A program made the translations under genes and the position numbers. A DNA stretch of 12,401 bases. It comes from Candidatus Pelagibacter sp. (GTDB taxonomy: Bacteria; Pseudomonadota; Alphaproteobacteria; Pelagibacterales; Pelagibacteraceae). Every line of letters begins with the position of its first letter. Position 1 is the first letter of the stretch. This document shows, in pieces, positions 1 through 7,132 of this stretch. The notes below the pieces were generated by a model, which was given only the letters and a program-made list of their open reading frames with translations, did no database searches and was not told where the DNA came from. The stretch spans positions 1 to 12,401 of the forward strand of contig JAOHFB010000019.1 of the NCBI GenBank assembly GCA_028097785.1. The letters are read 5' to 3'.

Positions 1-2
1 GG

Positions 3-341
3 GATAACGATGGTGATGGTGATAATGTCAGAACTTGTGATGTTTCTCATTTAACTGATTTATCCTCCGCTTTTTCTAATCAAAGAAATTTTAATCAAAA
101 CATTAGCAGCTGGGATACAGCTGCAGTGACGAATATGCAATCTATGTTTTATAATGCAACAAGTTTTAACCGAGATATTGGTAGCTGGAACACAGCTGCA
201 GTGACGGGAATGGATCTTATGTTTTGGAATGCAACAAGTTTTAACCAAGATATTGGTAGCTGGAACACCGCTCCCTGTTCTACCACCAATATCAAATTGA
301 ACGCCATCTACAATACAATCTGCGTAAGCTTTAGGAATTAA
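3..341 (+). CDS. BspA-like (DUF285) repeat surface protein, 5'-truncated, 3' end probably artefactual
   Basis: The frame is open from the left edge to a TAA at 339-341, so the start lies outside the window. The translation begins with an acidic DNDGDGD stretch, reminiscent of calcium-binding/thrombospondin type 3 linkers. It continues into repeats of the BspA/DUF285 kind (VTNMxSMFYNATSFNxDIGSWNT), a leucine-rich-repeat-like module typical of secreted or surface-attached bacterial proteins. Repeat homology stops at about base 272. The last ~22 residues (after SWNTA) match no repeat and are the antisense of the signal-peptide frame on the other strand, so the true C-terminus is probably not here. 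The internal ATG at 126 is not a credible start, because the repeat pattern continues upstream of it. Family membership is well supported; binding partner and function are unknown. Confidence 0.6.
   Translation, partial: DNDGDGDNVRTCDVSHLTDLSSAFSNQRNFNQNISSWDTAAVTNMQSMFYNATSFNRDIGSWNTAAVTGMDLMFWNATSFNQDIGSWNTAPCSTTNIKLNAIYNTICVSFRN
99..272 (+). repeat. Tandem 75-bp (25-residue) DUF285 coding repeats
   Basis: Repeat units start at 99, 174 and 249, exactly 75 bp apart. Units 2 and 3 are nearly identical at the DNA level over ATGCAACAAGTTTTAACC and GATATTGGTAGCTGGAACAC. Unit 1 is more diverged (AACATTAGCAGCTGGGATAC at its start). The third unit breaks off at about 272. The high DNA identity suggests recent duplication or homogenisation and makes this stretch prone to recombination and misassembly. 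Confidence 0.8.
249..293. repeat. Inverted repeat at the head-to-head junction
   Basis: A perfect 9-bp inverted pair, GATATTGGT (249-257) and ACCAATATC (285-293), encloses a second 5-bp pair, GAACA (263-267) and TGTTC (276-280). The loop is 8 nt (268-275). No T-tract follows on either strand, so it does not look like a terminator. It sits exactly where the plus-strand repeat protein stops and the minus-strand signal-peptide sequence begins. Confidence 0.6.
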
Positions 342-416
342 AAAATTAAATAAAATTAAATAAGTTAGAAAAACTAAAAAAGTTATTTTAGATGAGAATA
401 TTTTGTTTAATACCAT
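273..416 (-). CDS. N-terminal fragment of a secreted protein (signal peptide), interrupted at the junction
   Basis: Reading leftward from the ATG at 414-416, the first ~48 residues look like a genuine exported-protein N-terminus. There is a Lys-containing n-region (MVLNKIFSSK), a long hydrophobic core (ITFLVFLTYLILFNFLI), and a signal peptidase I site PKAYA before DCIVDGVQFDIGG, giving a predicted cleavage after residue 32. The frame stays open past 273 down to 60, but there it reads the antisense of the DUF285 repeats and should not be trusted. A TTG at 435-437 is a possible upstream start. ATG is preferred because the n-region then has a normal length. No Shine-Dalgarno is visible. I infer that this is the front end of the same or a related repeat surface protein, displaced by an inversion or chimera. 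Confidence 0.5.
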
Positions 417-417
417 T

Positions 418-438
418 GTTGCAATAATCAGTTGCAAT
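418..438. repeat. Two GTTGCAAT copies spaced 13 bp apart
   Basis: GTTGCAAT occurs at 418-425 and again at 431-438. Each contains the palindrome TTGCAA, so the pair is both a direct and an inverted repeat. It lies immediately upstream of the signal-peptide ATG at 416. It could be an operator or leader element, or chance in AT-rich DNA. Confidence 0.3.
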
Positions 439-558
439 TAATGGCTTTTTTTTATATTTTCAGAAGTCGCGATATATATTTATTTAATATTTATTTATCT
501 AAATTTCAAATATTTTAATCTTGCTTAAGTTTTATTGATGTGAAAATTTTAATAGATA
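438..558. other. AT-rich non-coding spacer between rpsD and the surface-protein locus
   Basis: These 121 bases carry no credible gene on either strand. I see no GC-rich hairpin followed by a T-tract on the minus strand that would serve as a terminator after rpsD. The stretch marks the boundary between the housekeeping run and the surface-protein fragments. Confidence 0.6.
481..509 (-). promoter_or_regulatory. Possible sigma70-type promoter for the signal-peptide gene
   Basis: On the minus strand TTGAAA (504-509) is followed after 17 nt by TAAATA (481-486). This would start transcription about 60 nt upstream of the ATG at 416. The sequence is so AT-rich that such matches arise by chance, hence low confidence. 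Confidence 0.25.
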
Positions 559-1176
559 TTATCTAGAGTAATATTCAATTACTAAATTTGGTTCCATTAC
601 GATTGGATATGGAACTTCTTCAAACTTAGGAGTTCTAACAAATTTAACTTTTTTGTTTTTCTCATCCATTTGAATATATTCTGGAGCTTCTCTTTCTTTA
701 TTAGCTAAAGCGATATCAATTATTGCAAGTTGTTTAGATTTATCTCTAATCTCAATTGTATCCTCTTCTTTAACTAAGTAACTTCCAATGTTAACTTTTT
801 TACCATTCACTCTTACATGACCATGGTTGATTAATTGTCTAGCTGAGAAAATAGTAGTTGCAAACTTTGCTCTGTAGATCACTGCATCTAATCTTCTCTC
901 TAATAAACCAATTAAATTTTCACCAGTGTCTCCTTTAAGCATAACAGCTTTTTTATAAATATTTCTAAATTGTCTTTCGTTAATGTTACCGTAGTAAGCT
1001 TTTAACTTTTGTTTTGCTTGTAACTGAATTCCATAATCTGACGGCTTACCTTGTCTTGATTGACCATGCTGACCAGGTCCGTAAGCTCTAGTGTTGAAAG
1101 GACTTTTTGGTCTGCCCCATAGGTTAACCTTTAGTCTTCGATCTACTTTATGTTTAGAGTTTAATCTTTTTGTCAT
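559..1176 (-). CDS. rpsD: 30S ribosomal protein S4
   Basis: This is a full-length S4 of 205 residues, the usual length. S4 is a primary 16S rRNA-binding protein that nucleates 30S assembly and contributes to decoding accuracy. The N-terminal domain has the alphaproteobacterial signature [10 protein letters not shown] (17-26) and YGPGQHGQ (32-39), without the zinc-binding cysteines of C+ S4 forms. The S4 RNA-binding domain spans about 94-157, with [21 protein letters not shown] (112-132) as its core motif. The C-terminus ends in the conserved [10 protein letters not shown]. The start ATG is fixed by the conserved N-terminus. It is the last gene of the minus-strand run, 40 bp beyond trmJ, and appears to have its own promoter in that gap. 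No Shine-Dalgarno is present. Identification is essentially certain. Confidence 0.98.
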   Translation of the reverse strand: MTKRLNSKHKVDRRLKVNLWGRPKSPFNTRAYGPGQHGQSRQGKPSDYGIQLQAKQKLKAYYGNINERQFRNIYKKAVMLKGDTGENLIGLLERRLDAVIYRAKFATTIFSARQLINHGHVRVNGKKVNIGSYLVKEEDTIEIRDKSKQLAIIDIALANKEREAPEYIQMDEKNKKVKFVRTPKFEEVPYPIVMEPNLVIEYYSR

Positions 1177-1188
1177 TTAATATTGGGG

Positions 1189-1216
1189 TTTATAAGCTTA
1201 CAGAACATTTTGTCAA
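1189..1216 (-). promoter_or_regulatory. Strong sigma70-like promoter for rpsD, very short leader
   Basis: On the minus strand a perfect TTGACA (1211-1216) is followed by 16 nt and TATAAA (1189-1194). The -35 box abuts the trmJ stop codon. Transcription would start around 1181-1183, leaving only about 5-7 nt before the rpsD ATG at 1176, so the mRNA would be near-leaderless. Confidence 0.5.
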
Positions 1217-1930
1217 TCAACGTTTTTTCCCTAAACTAGCAAATACACTAGCTAATATACGTGTTTCTTTAGAAGATAGCTCCATTCGGTAGAAAATGTT
1301 TCTCAAGTTCTCCAGCATGATAGGCTTCTTTTCTTTGGGTTTAAAAAAGTTAATTTCGTCCAAGTTTTGAATACATAAGTTTGTCATCGAGTGAATTTCC
1401 TTTTTAGAAGCAGCTTTTACTTTTTTAGACTTTTTAAAATTAGAAGTCTTAGATTTTACGATACTTGAGACATATTGAGCAATAATAATTAGACTGTGAG
1501 ATAAATTTAAAGATTTAAACTCAGGATTAGTTGGAATTTGTAACGTGTAATTTGCATAACTAATCTCATTATTTGATAGTCCTGATGCTTCAGATCCAAA
1601 AAGAAAAGCTACTTTTTTAGTAAAATCAATTTTTTTTAGATCTTCTAATTGAATGTGTTTAATATTTTTGTTTCTAAATCTTGCAGATGTTGCAATGACA
1701 TAATCAATATTTTTTAATGCAGGTTCTAGATGATCAAATACTTTGCTTTTGTTAATAATATTTTTAGCACCAACAGATGTTGCTAAAATTTTATCATTTG
1801 GAAAAATAGGCTTTGGATCAATAACGGATAGTTTTTGGAAATTAAAATTCTTCATCCCTCTTGCACATGCACCAATATTTTCTGATAGTTGAGGCTTATG
1901 TAAAATGAAAGTAATATTATTTGCTGACAT
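1217..1930 (-). CDS. trmJ: tRNA (cytidine/uridine-2'-O-)-methyltransferase, TrmJ family (SPOUT)
   Basis: This 237-residue protein belongs to the SpoU/TrmH class of knotted SAM-dependent 2'-O-ribose methyltransferases. Motif 1 is PQLSENIGACARGMKNF (13-29), with the conserved Asn and the catalytic-type Arg24. Motif 2 is FGSEASGLS (111-119). Motif 3 is IPTNPEFKSLNLS (132-144). Motifs 2 and 3 form the trefoil-knot SAM pocket. The N-terminal start pattern and total length fit TrmJ, which methylates position 32 of the tRNA anticodon loop. The C-terminal ~80 residues begin with a Lys-rich stretch and match the helical TrmJ tail. The ATG is 17 bp after the cimA stop, so co-transcription is likely; there is no Shine-Dalgarno. 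The exact tRNA target is inferred from the family. An alternative is another TrmH-family rRNA/tRNA 2'-O-methylase. Confidence 0.85.
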   Translation of the reverse strand: MSANNITFILHKPQLSENIGACARGMKNFNFQKLSVIDPKPIFPNDKILATSVGAKNIINKSKVFDHLEPALKNIDYVIATSARFRNKNIKHIQLEDLKKIDFTKKVAFLFGSEASGLSNNEISYANYTLQIPTNPEFKSLNLSHSLIIIAQYVSSIVKSKTSNFKKSKKVKAASKKEIHSMTNLCIQNLDEINFFKPKEKKPIMLENLRNIFYRMELSSKETRILASVFASLGKKR

Positions 1931-1947
1931 TATTATTAATATAATAC

Positions 1948-3549
1948 TTACAAGCTAGCTGGAGCCTTATCTTTAAATAACTTATAATCTAAACTGTCGA
2001 CTAATGCTTTGAATGATGCATCAATTATGTTTGGTGAAACTCCTATAGTAAACCAGTTAACACCTTTAGAATCTGTACTTTCAATTGAAACTCTAGTTAC
2101 TGCTTCAGTACCAGTATTTAAAATTCTCACTTTATAATCAACTAATTTTAAGTCTTTTAAATATTCTGAGTATTTTGCAAGTTTATTTACATTTTTTCTA
2201 ATCGCATTATCAAGTGCATTAACAGGTCCATTCCCTTCACCCTCACATAATATTTTTTGACCATCCACTTCTAATTGTGCTTTTGCAATTGAAATGATTT
2301 CACCAGTATTATCTTTTTTGACTGTTACATCATATTCATTAATTAAAATATATCTTGGAATATCACCCATTAATCTTCTAGCTAACAATTCAAATGATGC
2401 ATCAGCTCCGTCATAACTATAGCCAATAAATTCTCTGTCTTTAACTTCGCTCAAAAGTTTTTTAATCTTTGGGTCATTTTTTTCAATCTGGATACCAATT
2501 GATTTTAATCTAGACATTATATTAGATTGACCCGCTTGATCTGAAACTACGATGTTTCTTGAATTCCCCACTTCTTCAGGATCAATATGTTCGTATGTTT
2601 TTGGATCCTTTTGAACTGCTGATACATGCATACCTCCTTTATGTGAAAAAGCAGAAGCACCCACATAAGGTAAATGTTTATTAGGTTTTCTATTCAACAA
2701 TTCATCTAATAATCTTGAACACTGAGTTAAGTTTTTTAAGTTTTCTCGCTTAATATTTAATTCAAATTTTTCACTAAAATCCTTTTTTAAAAATAAAGAC
2801 GGGATCAAAGACATTAAATTTGCATTACCACATCTCTCCCCTAGTCCATTAATGGTTCCTTGAATCTGTCTAACGCCAGCTTGAACTGCAGCTAAACTGT
2901 TTGCTACTGCATTTTCTGTATCATTATGAGCGTGGATCCCTAAATTTTCTCCTGGGATATGTTTTGTAATTTCAGATACAATTTTAGATACTTCGTGTGG
3001 AAGAGTTCCGCCATTGGTGTCGCATAAAACAATCCATCTAGCACCTTGATCGTATGCAACTTTTAAACACTTAAATGCATATTCAGGATTAGACTTATAT
3101 CCATCAAAGAAATGTTCTGCATCAAACATAAATTCTTTACCTGAACCAACGATATGTTTTGCACTCTCACTAATATTTTCTAAATTTTCCTCATTTGATA
3201 TTCCAAGTGCTACATCAACTTGAAAATCCCATGATTTGCCAAACAAGCACACTGAAGAGCTTTTTGAATTAATTAATGATGCTAACATGGGGTCATTTTC
3301 AGCACTATGTTCTGATTTTTTGGTCATTCCAAAGGCTGTAAGTTTTGCATTTTTAAAACCATGATCTTTGTTAAAAAACTCAGTATCAGTTGGGTTAGCT
3401 CCTGGCCATCCGCCTTCAATGTAATCTACCCCCAAATTATCTAGTGAATTTGATATTTTCTCTTTATCATCAATTGAAAAATCAACCCCTTGAGTTTGGG
3501 CCCCATCTCTTAATGTGGTATCAAAAATATATAGCTTTTCCTTGCTCAT
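1948..3549 (-). CDS. cimA: (R)-citramalate synthase
   Basis: This 533-residue enzyme condenses acetyl-CoA with pyruvate to (R)-citramalate, the first step of the threonine-independent route to 2-oxobutyrate and isoleucine. The catalytic TIM barrel starts with FDTTLRDGAQ (9-18). It carries the metal-binding HAHND (206-210) and the GLGERCGN loop (235-242), and HKGGMH (303-308) follows. The C-terminal LeuA-type regulatory domain is complete, with TGTEAVTRVSIES near 479-491 and WFTIGVSPNIIDASFKAL at about 499-516. Length and the VDYIEGGWPGANPTD segment fit the CimA (TIGR00977-like) branch better than 2-isopropylmalate or homocitrate synthase. The ATG overlaps the cysS stop in an ATGA, indicating translational coupling; a weak GGA lies 7 nt upstream. 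Feedback control by isoleucine through the C-terminal domain is expected from the family. Confidence 0.92.
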   Translation of the reverse strand: MSKEKLYIFDTTLRDGAQTQGVDFSIDDKEKISNSLDNLGVDYIEGGWPGANPTDTEFFNKDHGFKNAKLTAFGMTKKSEHSAENDPMLASLINSKSSSVCLFGKSWDFQVDVALGISNEENLENISESAKHIVGSGKEFMFDAEHFFDGYKSNPEYAFKCLKVAYDQGARWIVLCDTNGGTLPHEVSKIVSEITKHIPGENLGIHAHNDTENAVANSLAAVQAGVRQIQGTINGLGERCGNANLMSLIPSLFLKKDFSEKFELNIKRENLKNLTQCSRLLDELLNRKPNKHLPYVGASAFSHKGGMHVSAVQKDPKTYEHIDPEEVGNSRNIVVSDQAGQSNIMSRLKSIGIQIEKNDPKIKKLLSEVKDREFIGYSYDGADASFELLARRLMGDIPRYILINEYDVTVKKDNTGEIISIAKAQLEVDGQKILCEGEGNGPVNALDNAIRKNVNKLAKYSEYLKDLKLVDYKVRILNTGTEAVTRVSIESTDSKGVNWFTIGVSPNIIDASFKALVDSLDYKLFKDKAPASL

Positions 3550-4895
3550 TTAAATTTCCAAATTGTTTTACCATCTTTATCTTCTATTAAAACACCTTTG
3601 TCTAAAAGGTAGTCTCTAATATTATCAGCCTCAGCATAGTTTTTATCTGCTCTAGCTTTATTTCTAAGTTCTATCTTGTTTTCAATTTCTGTCTCTGAAA
3701 TATCTATTTTTCCTTTTTTATAATCTAGCCACTCTTCTTTAGTTTCTTGAAGCAAACCAATAAAATTACATGCTGAATTAAATATTTGTTTATCTGCATC
3801 ATTTCCTTTGTTAGCTTTATCATAAAGTTTATGTAAATTAGCAATGTAACCTGGCGTATTGATATCATCAAATAAAGGTTGAATAATTTCATCTTCCAAG
3901 TCTTGGTTGGAAGGTAAATAAGCATTATACCATTTATCAATTGTGTTTTGACAATCGTCTAATAATTTATCATTCCAATCTAATGGTTGCTTATAGTGGG
4001 CACTGATCAAAGCTAATCTTAAAACTTGTCCACTAACTTTACCTCTAAAATCTTTAATCTTTAAAATATTACCTTGAGATTTTGCCATTTTTTCATTGGA
4101 CATAGTAATAAAAGCATTGTGAAGCCAATAATTAGCAAAAACCTTGGTATCATTTGCGCATCTTGATTGAGCAATTTCATTTTCATGATGTGGAAAAATT
4201 AAATCTATCCCTCCACCATGGATATCGAATTCATTTCCCAAAAATTTCTTAGACATTGCTGAGCATTCTAGATGCCAGCCAGGTCTGCCCTTCCCCCAAG
4301 GAGAGTCCCATGATGGTTCATTTTCTGAAGAAGGTTTCCACAACACAAAATCTTCTGAGTTTTTTTTGTTATCACTGACTTCAATTCTAGAACCAGCAAT
4401 TAATTCCTCTAATTTTTTATTTGATAATTGACCATAATCATCAAATTTTTTTACTTCAAAATAAACATGTTTGTTATTTTCATAAGCAAAACCTTTTTTG
4501 ATTAGCTCAGAGACCATCTCAATCATTAAATCAATATACTCAGTTGCTTTGGGCTGTGCAGTTGGGATTTCACAGTTTAGATAATTACAATCTTCACTAA
4601 AACTTTTAATTACAGTCTGTGTTAAATCTGAAATAGATATTTTTTTTTCATTTGATGATTTAATTATTTTATCATCAACATCAGTAATATTTCTTACATA
4701 AGTGACCGATGAATATTTGTTTTTTAATATTTTAAAAAGAATATCAAAGATTACAATTGGTCTAGCATTTCCAATGTGAGGGTCATCATAAACAGTTGGC
4801 CCGCAAACATACATGCCTATATTTTTTTCATCTATTGGAACAAATTTTTCTTTTTTGTTACTTAGATTGTTCGTTAAAAAAATATCTTTATTCAT
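3546..4895 (-). CDS. cysS: Cysteinyl-tRNA synthetase
   Basis: This class I aminoacyl-tRNA synthetase of 449 residues charges tRNA-Cys in the cytoplasm. The HIGH motif is HIGN (40-43) and the KMSKS motif is KMAKS (269-273). The zinc ligands that discriminate cysteine are in place: C31 in CGPTVYDDPH, C211 in WHLECSAM, and H236 and E240 in FPHHENE. The DALR-type helical domain and a short C-terminal anticodon-binding region (LRNKARADKNYAEADNIRD) follow. The size is close to the typical ~460 residues, so the gene is intact. The stop overlaps the cimA start by 4 bp. The gap to the nadE stop upstream is 45 bp and contains a possible -10 box. No Shine-Dalgarno precedes the ATG. Confidence 0.97.
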   Translation of the reverse strand: MNKDIFLTNNLSNKKEKFVPIDEKNIGMYVCGPTVYDDPHIGNARPIVIFDILFKILKNKYSSVTYVRNITDVDDKIIKSSNEKKISISDLTQTVIKSFSEDCNYLNCEIPTAQPKATEYIDLMIEMVSELIKKGFAYENNKHVYFEVKKFDDYGQLSNKKLEELIAGSRIEVSDNKKNSEDFVLWKPSSENEPSWDSPWGKGRPGWHLECSAMSKKFLGNEFDIHGGGIDLIFPHHENEIAQSRCANDTKVFANYWLHNAFITMSNEKMAKSQGNILKIKDFRGKVSGQVLRLALISAHYKQPLDWNDKLLDDCQNTIDKWYNAYLPSNQDLEDEIIQPLFDDINTPGYIANLHKLYDKANKGNDADKQIFNSACNFIGLLQETKEEWLDYKKGKIDISETEIENKIELRNKARADKNYAEADNIRDYLLDKGVLIEDKDGKTIWKFK

Positions 4896-4915
4896 AATTT
4901 TAGAAATATACTTAA

Positions 4916-4921
4916 ATTATA
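4916..4921 (-). promoter_or_regulatory. Possible -10 box upstream of cysS
   Basis: A perfect TATAAT on the minus strand lies about 20 nt upstream of the cysS ATG, in the nadE-cysS gap. No matching -35 box is seen at 16-18 nt. It may be an internal promoter separating cysS-cimA-trmJ from the upstream genes, or chance in AT-rich DNA. Confidence 0.3.
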
Positions 4922-4940
4922 GATTTGTTAATCTATTTGA

Positions 4941-5678
4941 TTAGTTTGGAATTTTGCACACTGGAATGGGCTCCATTTTATGCAAATTTTGTTTTCTTAT
5001 CATTTCGTATTTAGCTCTATTAGATGAGTTTGGATTATCCATCGCTTCTTCTAATTCGTGATATTTTAAACCCAGTTGACCTTCATCCGTTCGTCCATCA
5101 TCCCATAGACCATCTGTTGGAGCAGCTTCAATTATTTCATTTAAAATTCCAAGCTCTTTTCCAATTTCCCAAACTTCACTTTTGTTACAATCAGCTATTG
5201 GAGATATATCAACACCACCATCTCCATATTTTGTATAAAATCCTACACCAAAATCCTCTACTTTATTACCTGTACCAACGACAATCCCTTTGTTTGCAGC
5301 AGCTACTTGATAAAGCGTAGTCATTCTTAATCTTGCTCTAGAATTTGCCATACCGTGCTCGTTATTAAATTTAGATAAACTAGAAGAAAAAGCTGAGAAT
5401 AATTCATCTAAATTTATTGTATGCGCTTCAACATTTTTAAATTTACTAACTAGCCACTCTTGATGTTTTAAACTTAAATCATGTTGTTGTGATTTTTGTT
5501 TAATAGGCATCGATAATACAATTGTTTTTAAACCAGTCATTGCACTTAAAGTGCTTGAAACAGAAGAGTCTATTCCTCCAGAAATTCCAATCACTAATGA
5601 TTGTGCTTTACTTGGCATATTGTTTGCGTAATCTTTAATCCAATTAGATATAAAATTTACTTTTTCTGAAACGTTCAT
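4941..5678 (-). CDS. nadE: NH3-dependent NAD(+) synthetase
   Basis: This 245-residue enzyme adenylates and amidates deamido-NAD to NAD, the last step of NAD biosynthesis. The ATP-pyrophosphatase P-loop SGGIDSS is at 33-39. GTGNKVED (135-142) and YGDGGVDISPI (151-161) form the conserved substrate and Mg-ATP site. APTDGLWDDGRTDEGQLG (186-203) is the characteristic C-terminal loop. There is no N-terminal nitrilase-type glutaminase domain, so it is the short, ammonia-using form and would depend on free ammonium. It is slightly shorter than the ~275-residue enterobacterial enzyme, but no core motif is missing. It lies 39 bp after the DAHP synthase stop and 45 bp before cysS. The ATG has no Shine-Dalgarno. 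Confidence 0.94.
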   Translation of the reverse strand: MNVSEKVNFISNWIKDYANNMPSKAQSLVIGISGGIDSSVSSTLSAMTGLKTIVLSMPIKQKSQQHDLSLKHQEWLVSKFKNVEAHTINLDELFSAFSSSLSKFNNEHGMANSRARLRMTTLYQVAAANKGIVVGTGNKVEDFGVGFYTKYGDGGVDISPIADCNKSEVWEIGKELGILNEIIEAAPTDGLWDDGRTDEGQLGLKYHELEEAMDNPNSSNRAKYEMIRKQNLHKMEPIPVCKIPN

Positions 5679-5717
5679 AATTATAAAATATTGTTAGTTG
5701 GTATCTTTTACAATGTT

Positions 5718-7097
5718 TTAAGATGCCGCTCTGTCTGCATTTTTAGAATATGAGCTATTCTTTTTAATCTCATCTGAAATTAAAAAAGCTAATTCTAAAG
5801 CCTGATTAGCATTAAGTCTTGGATCACAATGAGTATGATATCTAGAGGATAAATCTCTCTCTGAAATTTTTTGAGCTCCCCCGATACATTCAGTTACATT
5901 TTGACCAGTCATTTCAATGTGTAATCCACCTGCATAACTTCCTTCACTTTGATGGCAAGCAAATACATTTCTAACTTCTTTTAAAACACTATTAAATGGT
6001 CTTGTCTTAAATCCGGTAGCAGCTTTTATGGTATTGCCATGACAAGGATCACATGACCAAATTACATTTAAACCTTCTTTTTTAATTGCTCTAATTAATT
6101 TTGGTAAATATTTTGAAACATTGTCAGCACCAAATCTTGAAATCAAAGTTATCTTCCCTTTTTCATTAGTTGGGTTAATTTTATTACAAAGATTTATTAA
6201 ATCTTCTGGTTTTAAAGTTGGTCCACATTTAATCCCTATTGGATTTTTAATCCCTTTACAAAACTCAACATGCCCACCATCAAGTTGCCTAGTTCTATCT
6301 CCAATCCAAACAAAGTGAGCTGAAGTGGCGTGATTTTCTCCAGTAGTAGAATCTGTTCTTGTCATCGTTTCTTCGAAAGGTAATAATAATGCTTCGTGTG
6401 AAGTCCAAAAATTAACTGTTTTTAACCTTCTATTAAAATCTGAATTAATTCCACATGCATCCATAAATGCTAGTGCATCAGCTATTTTATCTTCTAAATC
6501 TTTAAATCTTTTTAATGCAGGGCTATTTTTAATAAATCCTAAATTCCAGTTATGAACATTCTTAAGATCTGCAAAACCACCGTGACAAAAAGCTCTTATC
6601 AAATTTAATGTTGCTGCAGATTGAGAATAAGCTTTAAATAATCTTTTTGGATCAGGAATTCTTGATTTTTCATTAAATTCCATTCCATTAATATTGTCAC
6701 CTAAATAACTTGGAAGCTCTACACCATCTTTCGATTCTACTGGCGAACTTCTAGGTTTTGAAAATTGACCAGCTATTCTTCCAACTTTAACAACAGGTAG
6801 AGATGCTGAGTAAGTTAAAACTAATGACATTTGCAACATTAGTTTAAATGTGTCTCTGATATTATCTGGATTAAATTCTGCAAAACTTTCCGCACAATCT
6901 CCTCCTTGAAGTAAAAATGCTTTACCATCTACCACATCTGCAAGCTGATCTTTTAAATGTCTTGTCTCACCAGCAAACACTAAAGGTGGGAATGTTCCAA
7001 TCTTATTCAACACTGTATCCAATTCCTTTTTGTTAGGATACTCAGGAATGTGTTTTACAGGATATCTTCTCCAGCTATTTTTTTTCCAATTTTTCAT
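5718..7097 (-). CDS. aroG: Class II (plant/AroAII-type) 3-deoxy-D-arabino-heptulosonate 7-phosphate synthase
   Basis: This enzyme joins phosphoenolpyruvate and erythrose-4-phosphate, the committed step of the shikimate pathway. From the ATG at 7095-7097 it has 459 residues, normal for class II. The four metal ligands can be assigned by motif: C68 in LLQGGDCAESF, H353 in CDPCHGN, E395 in HIEMTGQN and D425 in HCDPRLNANQALE. The substrate-binding KVGRIAGQFSKPRS (104-117), IGDRTRQLDGGHVEF and GIKCGPT are intact. A TTG two codons upstream (7101-7103) keeps the frame open. I prefer the ATG because MKNWKKNSWR fits the family N-terminus. Spacing is 35 bp after glmS and 39 bp before nadE. The gene symbol varies between genomes (aroG, aroF, aroH); the family assignment is firm. 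Confidence 0.94.
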   Translation of the reverse strand: MKNWKKNSWRRYPVKHIPEYPNKKELDTVLNKIGTFPPLVFAGETRHLKDQLADVVDGKAFLLQGGDCAESFAEFNPDNIRDTFKLMLQMSLVLTYSASLPVVKVGRIAGQFSKPRSSPVESKDGVELPSYLGDNINGMEFNEKSRIPDPKRLFKAYSQSAATLNLIRAFCHGGFADLKNVHNWNLGFIKNSPALKRFKDLEDKIADALAFMDACGINSDFNRRLKTVNFWTSHEALLLPFEETMTRTDSTTGENHATSAHFVWIGDRTRQLDGGHVEFCKGIKNPIGIKCGPTLKPEDLINLCNKINPTNEKGKITLISRFGADNVSKYLPKLIRAIKKEGLNVIWSCDPCHGNTIKAATGFKTRPFNSVLKEVRNVFACHQSEGSYAGGLHIEMTGQNVTECIGGAQKISERDLSSRYHTHCDPRLNANQALELAFLISDEIKKNSSYSKNADRAAS

Positions 7098-7132
7098 ATT
7101 CAACCGAGGATTGTTTTAACAGAGTTTAGACT

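Noticed and set aside
126..341. A complete 71-residue small protein starting at the ATG at 126.
   Set aside because: Repeat-family sequence continues in frame upstream to the window edge, so the ATG is internal. The C-terminal part lies beyond the junction.
60..416. A secreted protein with 25-residue Cys/His-rich tandem repeats (VPATNxxVKTCC...RHCSC) read on the minus strand after the signal peptide.
   Set aside because: The Cys-rich repeats are exactly the antisense of the plus-strand DUF285 repeats, which match a known family consensus. The open frame is better explained as a by-product of a 75-bp repeat joined by chance to the signal-peptide frame.
3725..3940. A minus-strand open frame inside cysS.
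   Set aside because: It overlaps clearly conserved cysS coding sequence in another frame and shows no family features.
5024..5320. A plus-strand open frame opposite nadE, rich in His and Leu.
   Set aside because: It is the antisense of nadE conserved motifs, and its low-complexity composition reflects codon bias on the other strand.
6121..6318. A plus-strand open frame opposite the DAHP synthase.
   Set aside because: It is antisense to intact conserved catalytic motifs and has no start context.
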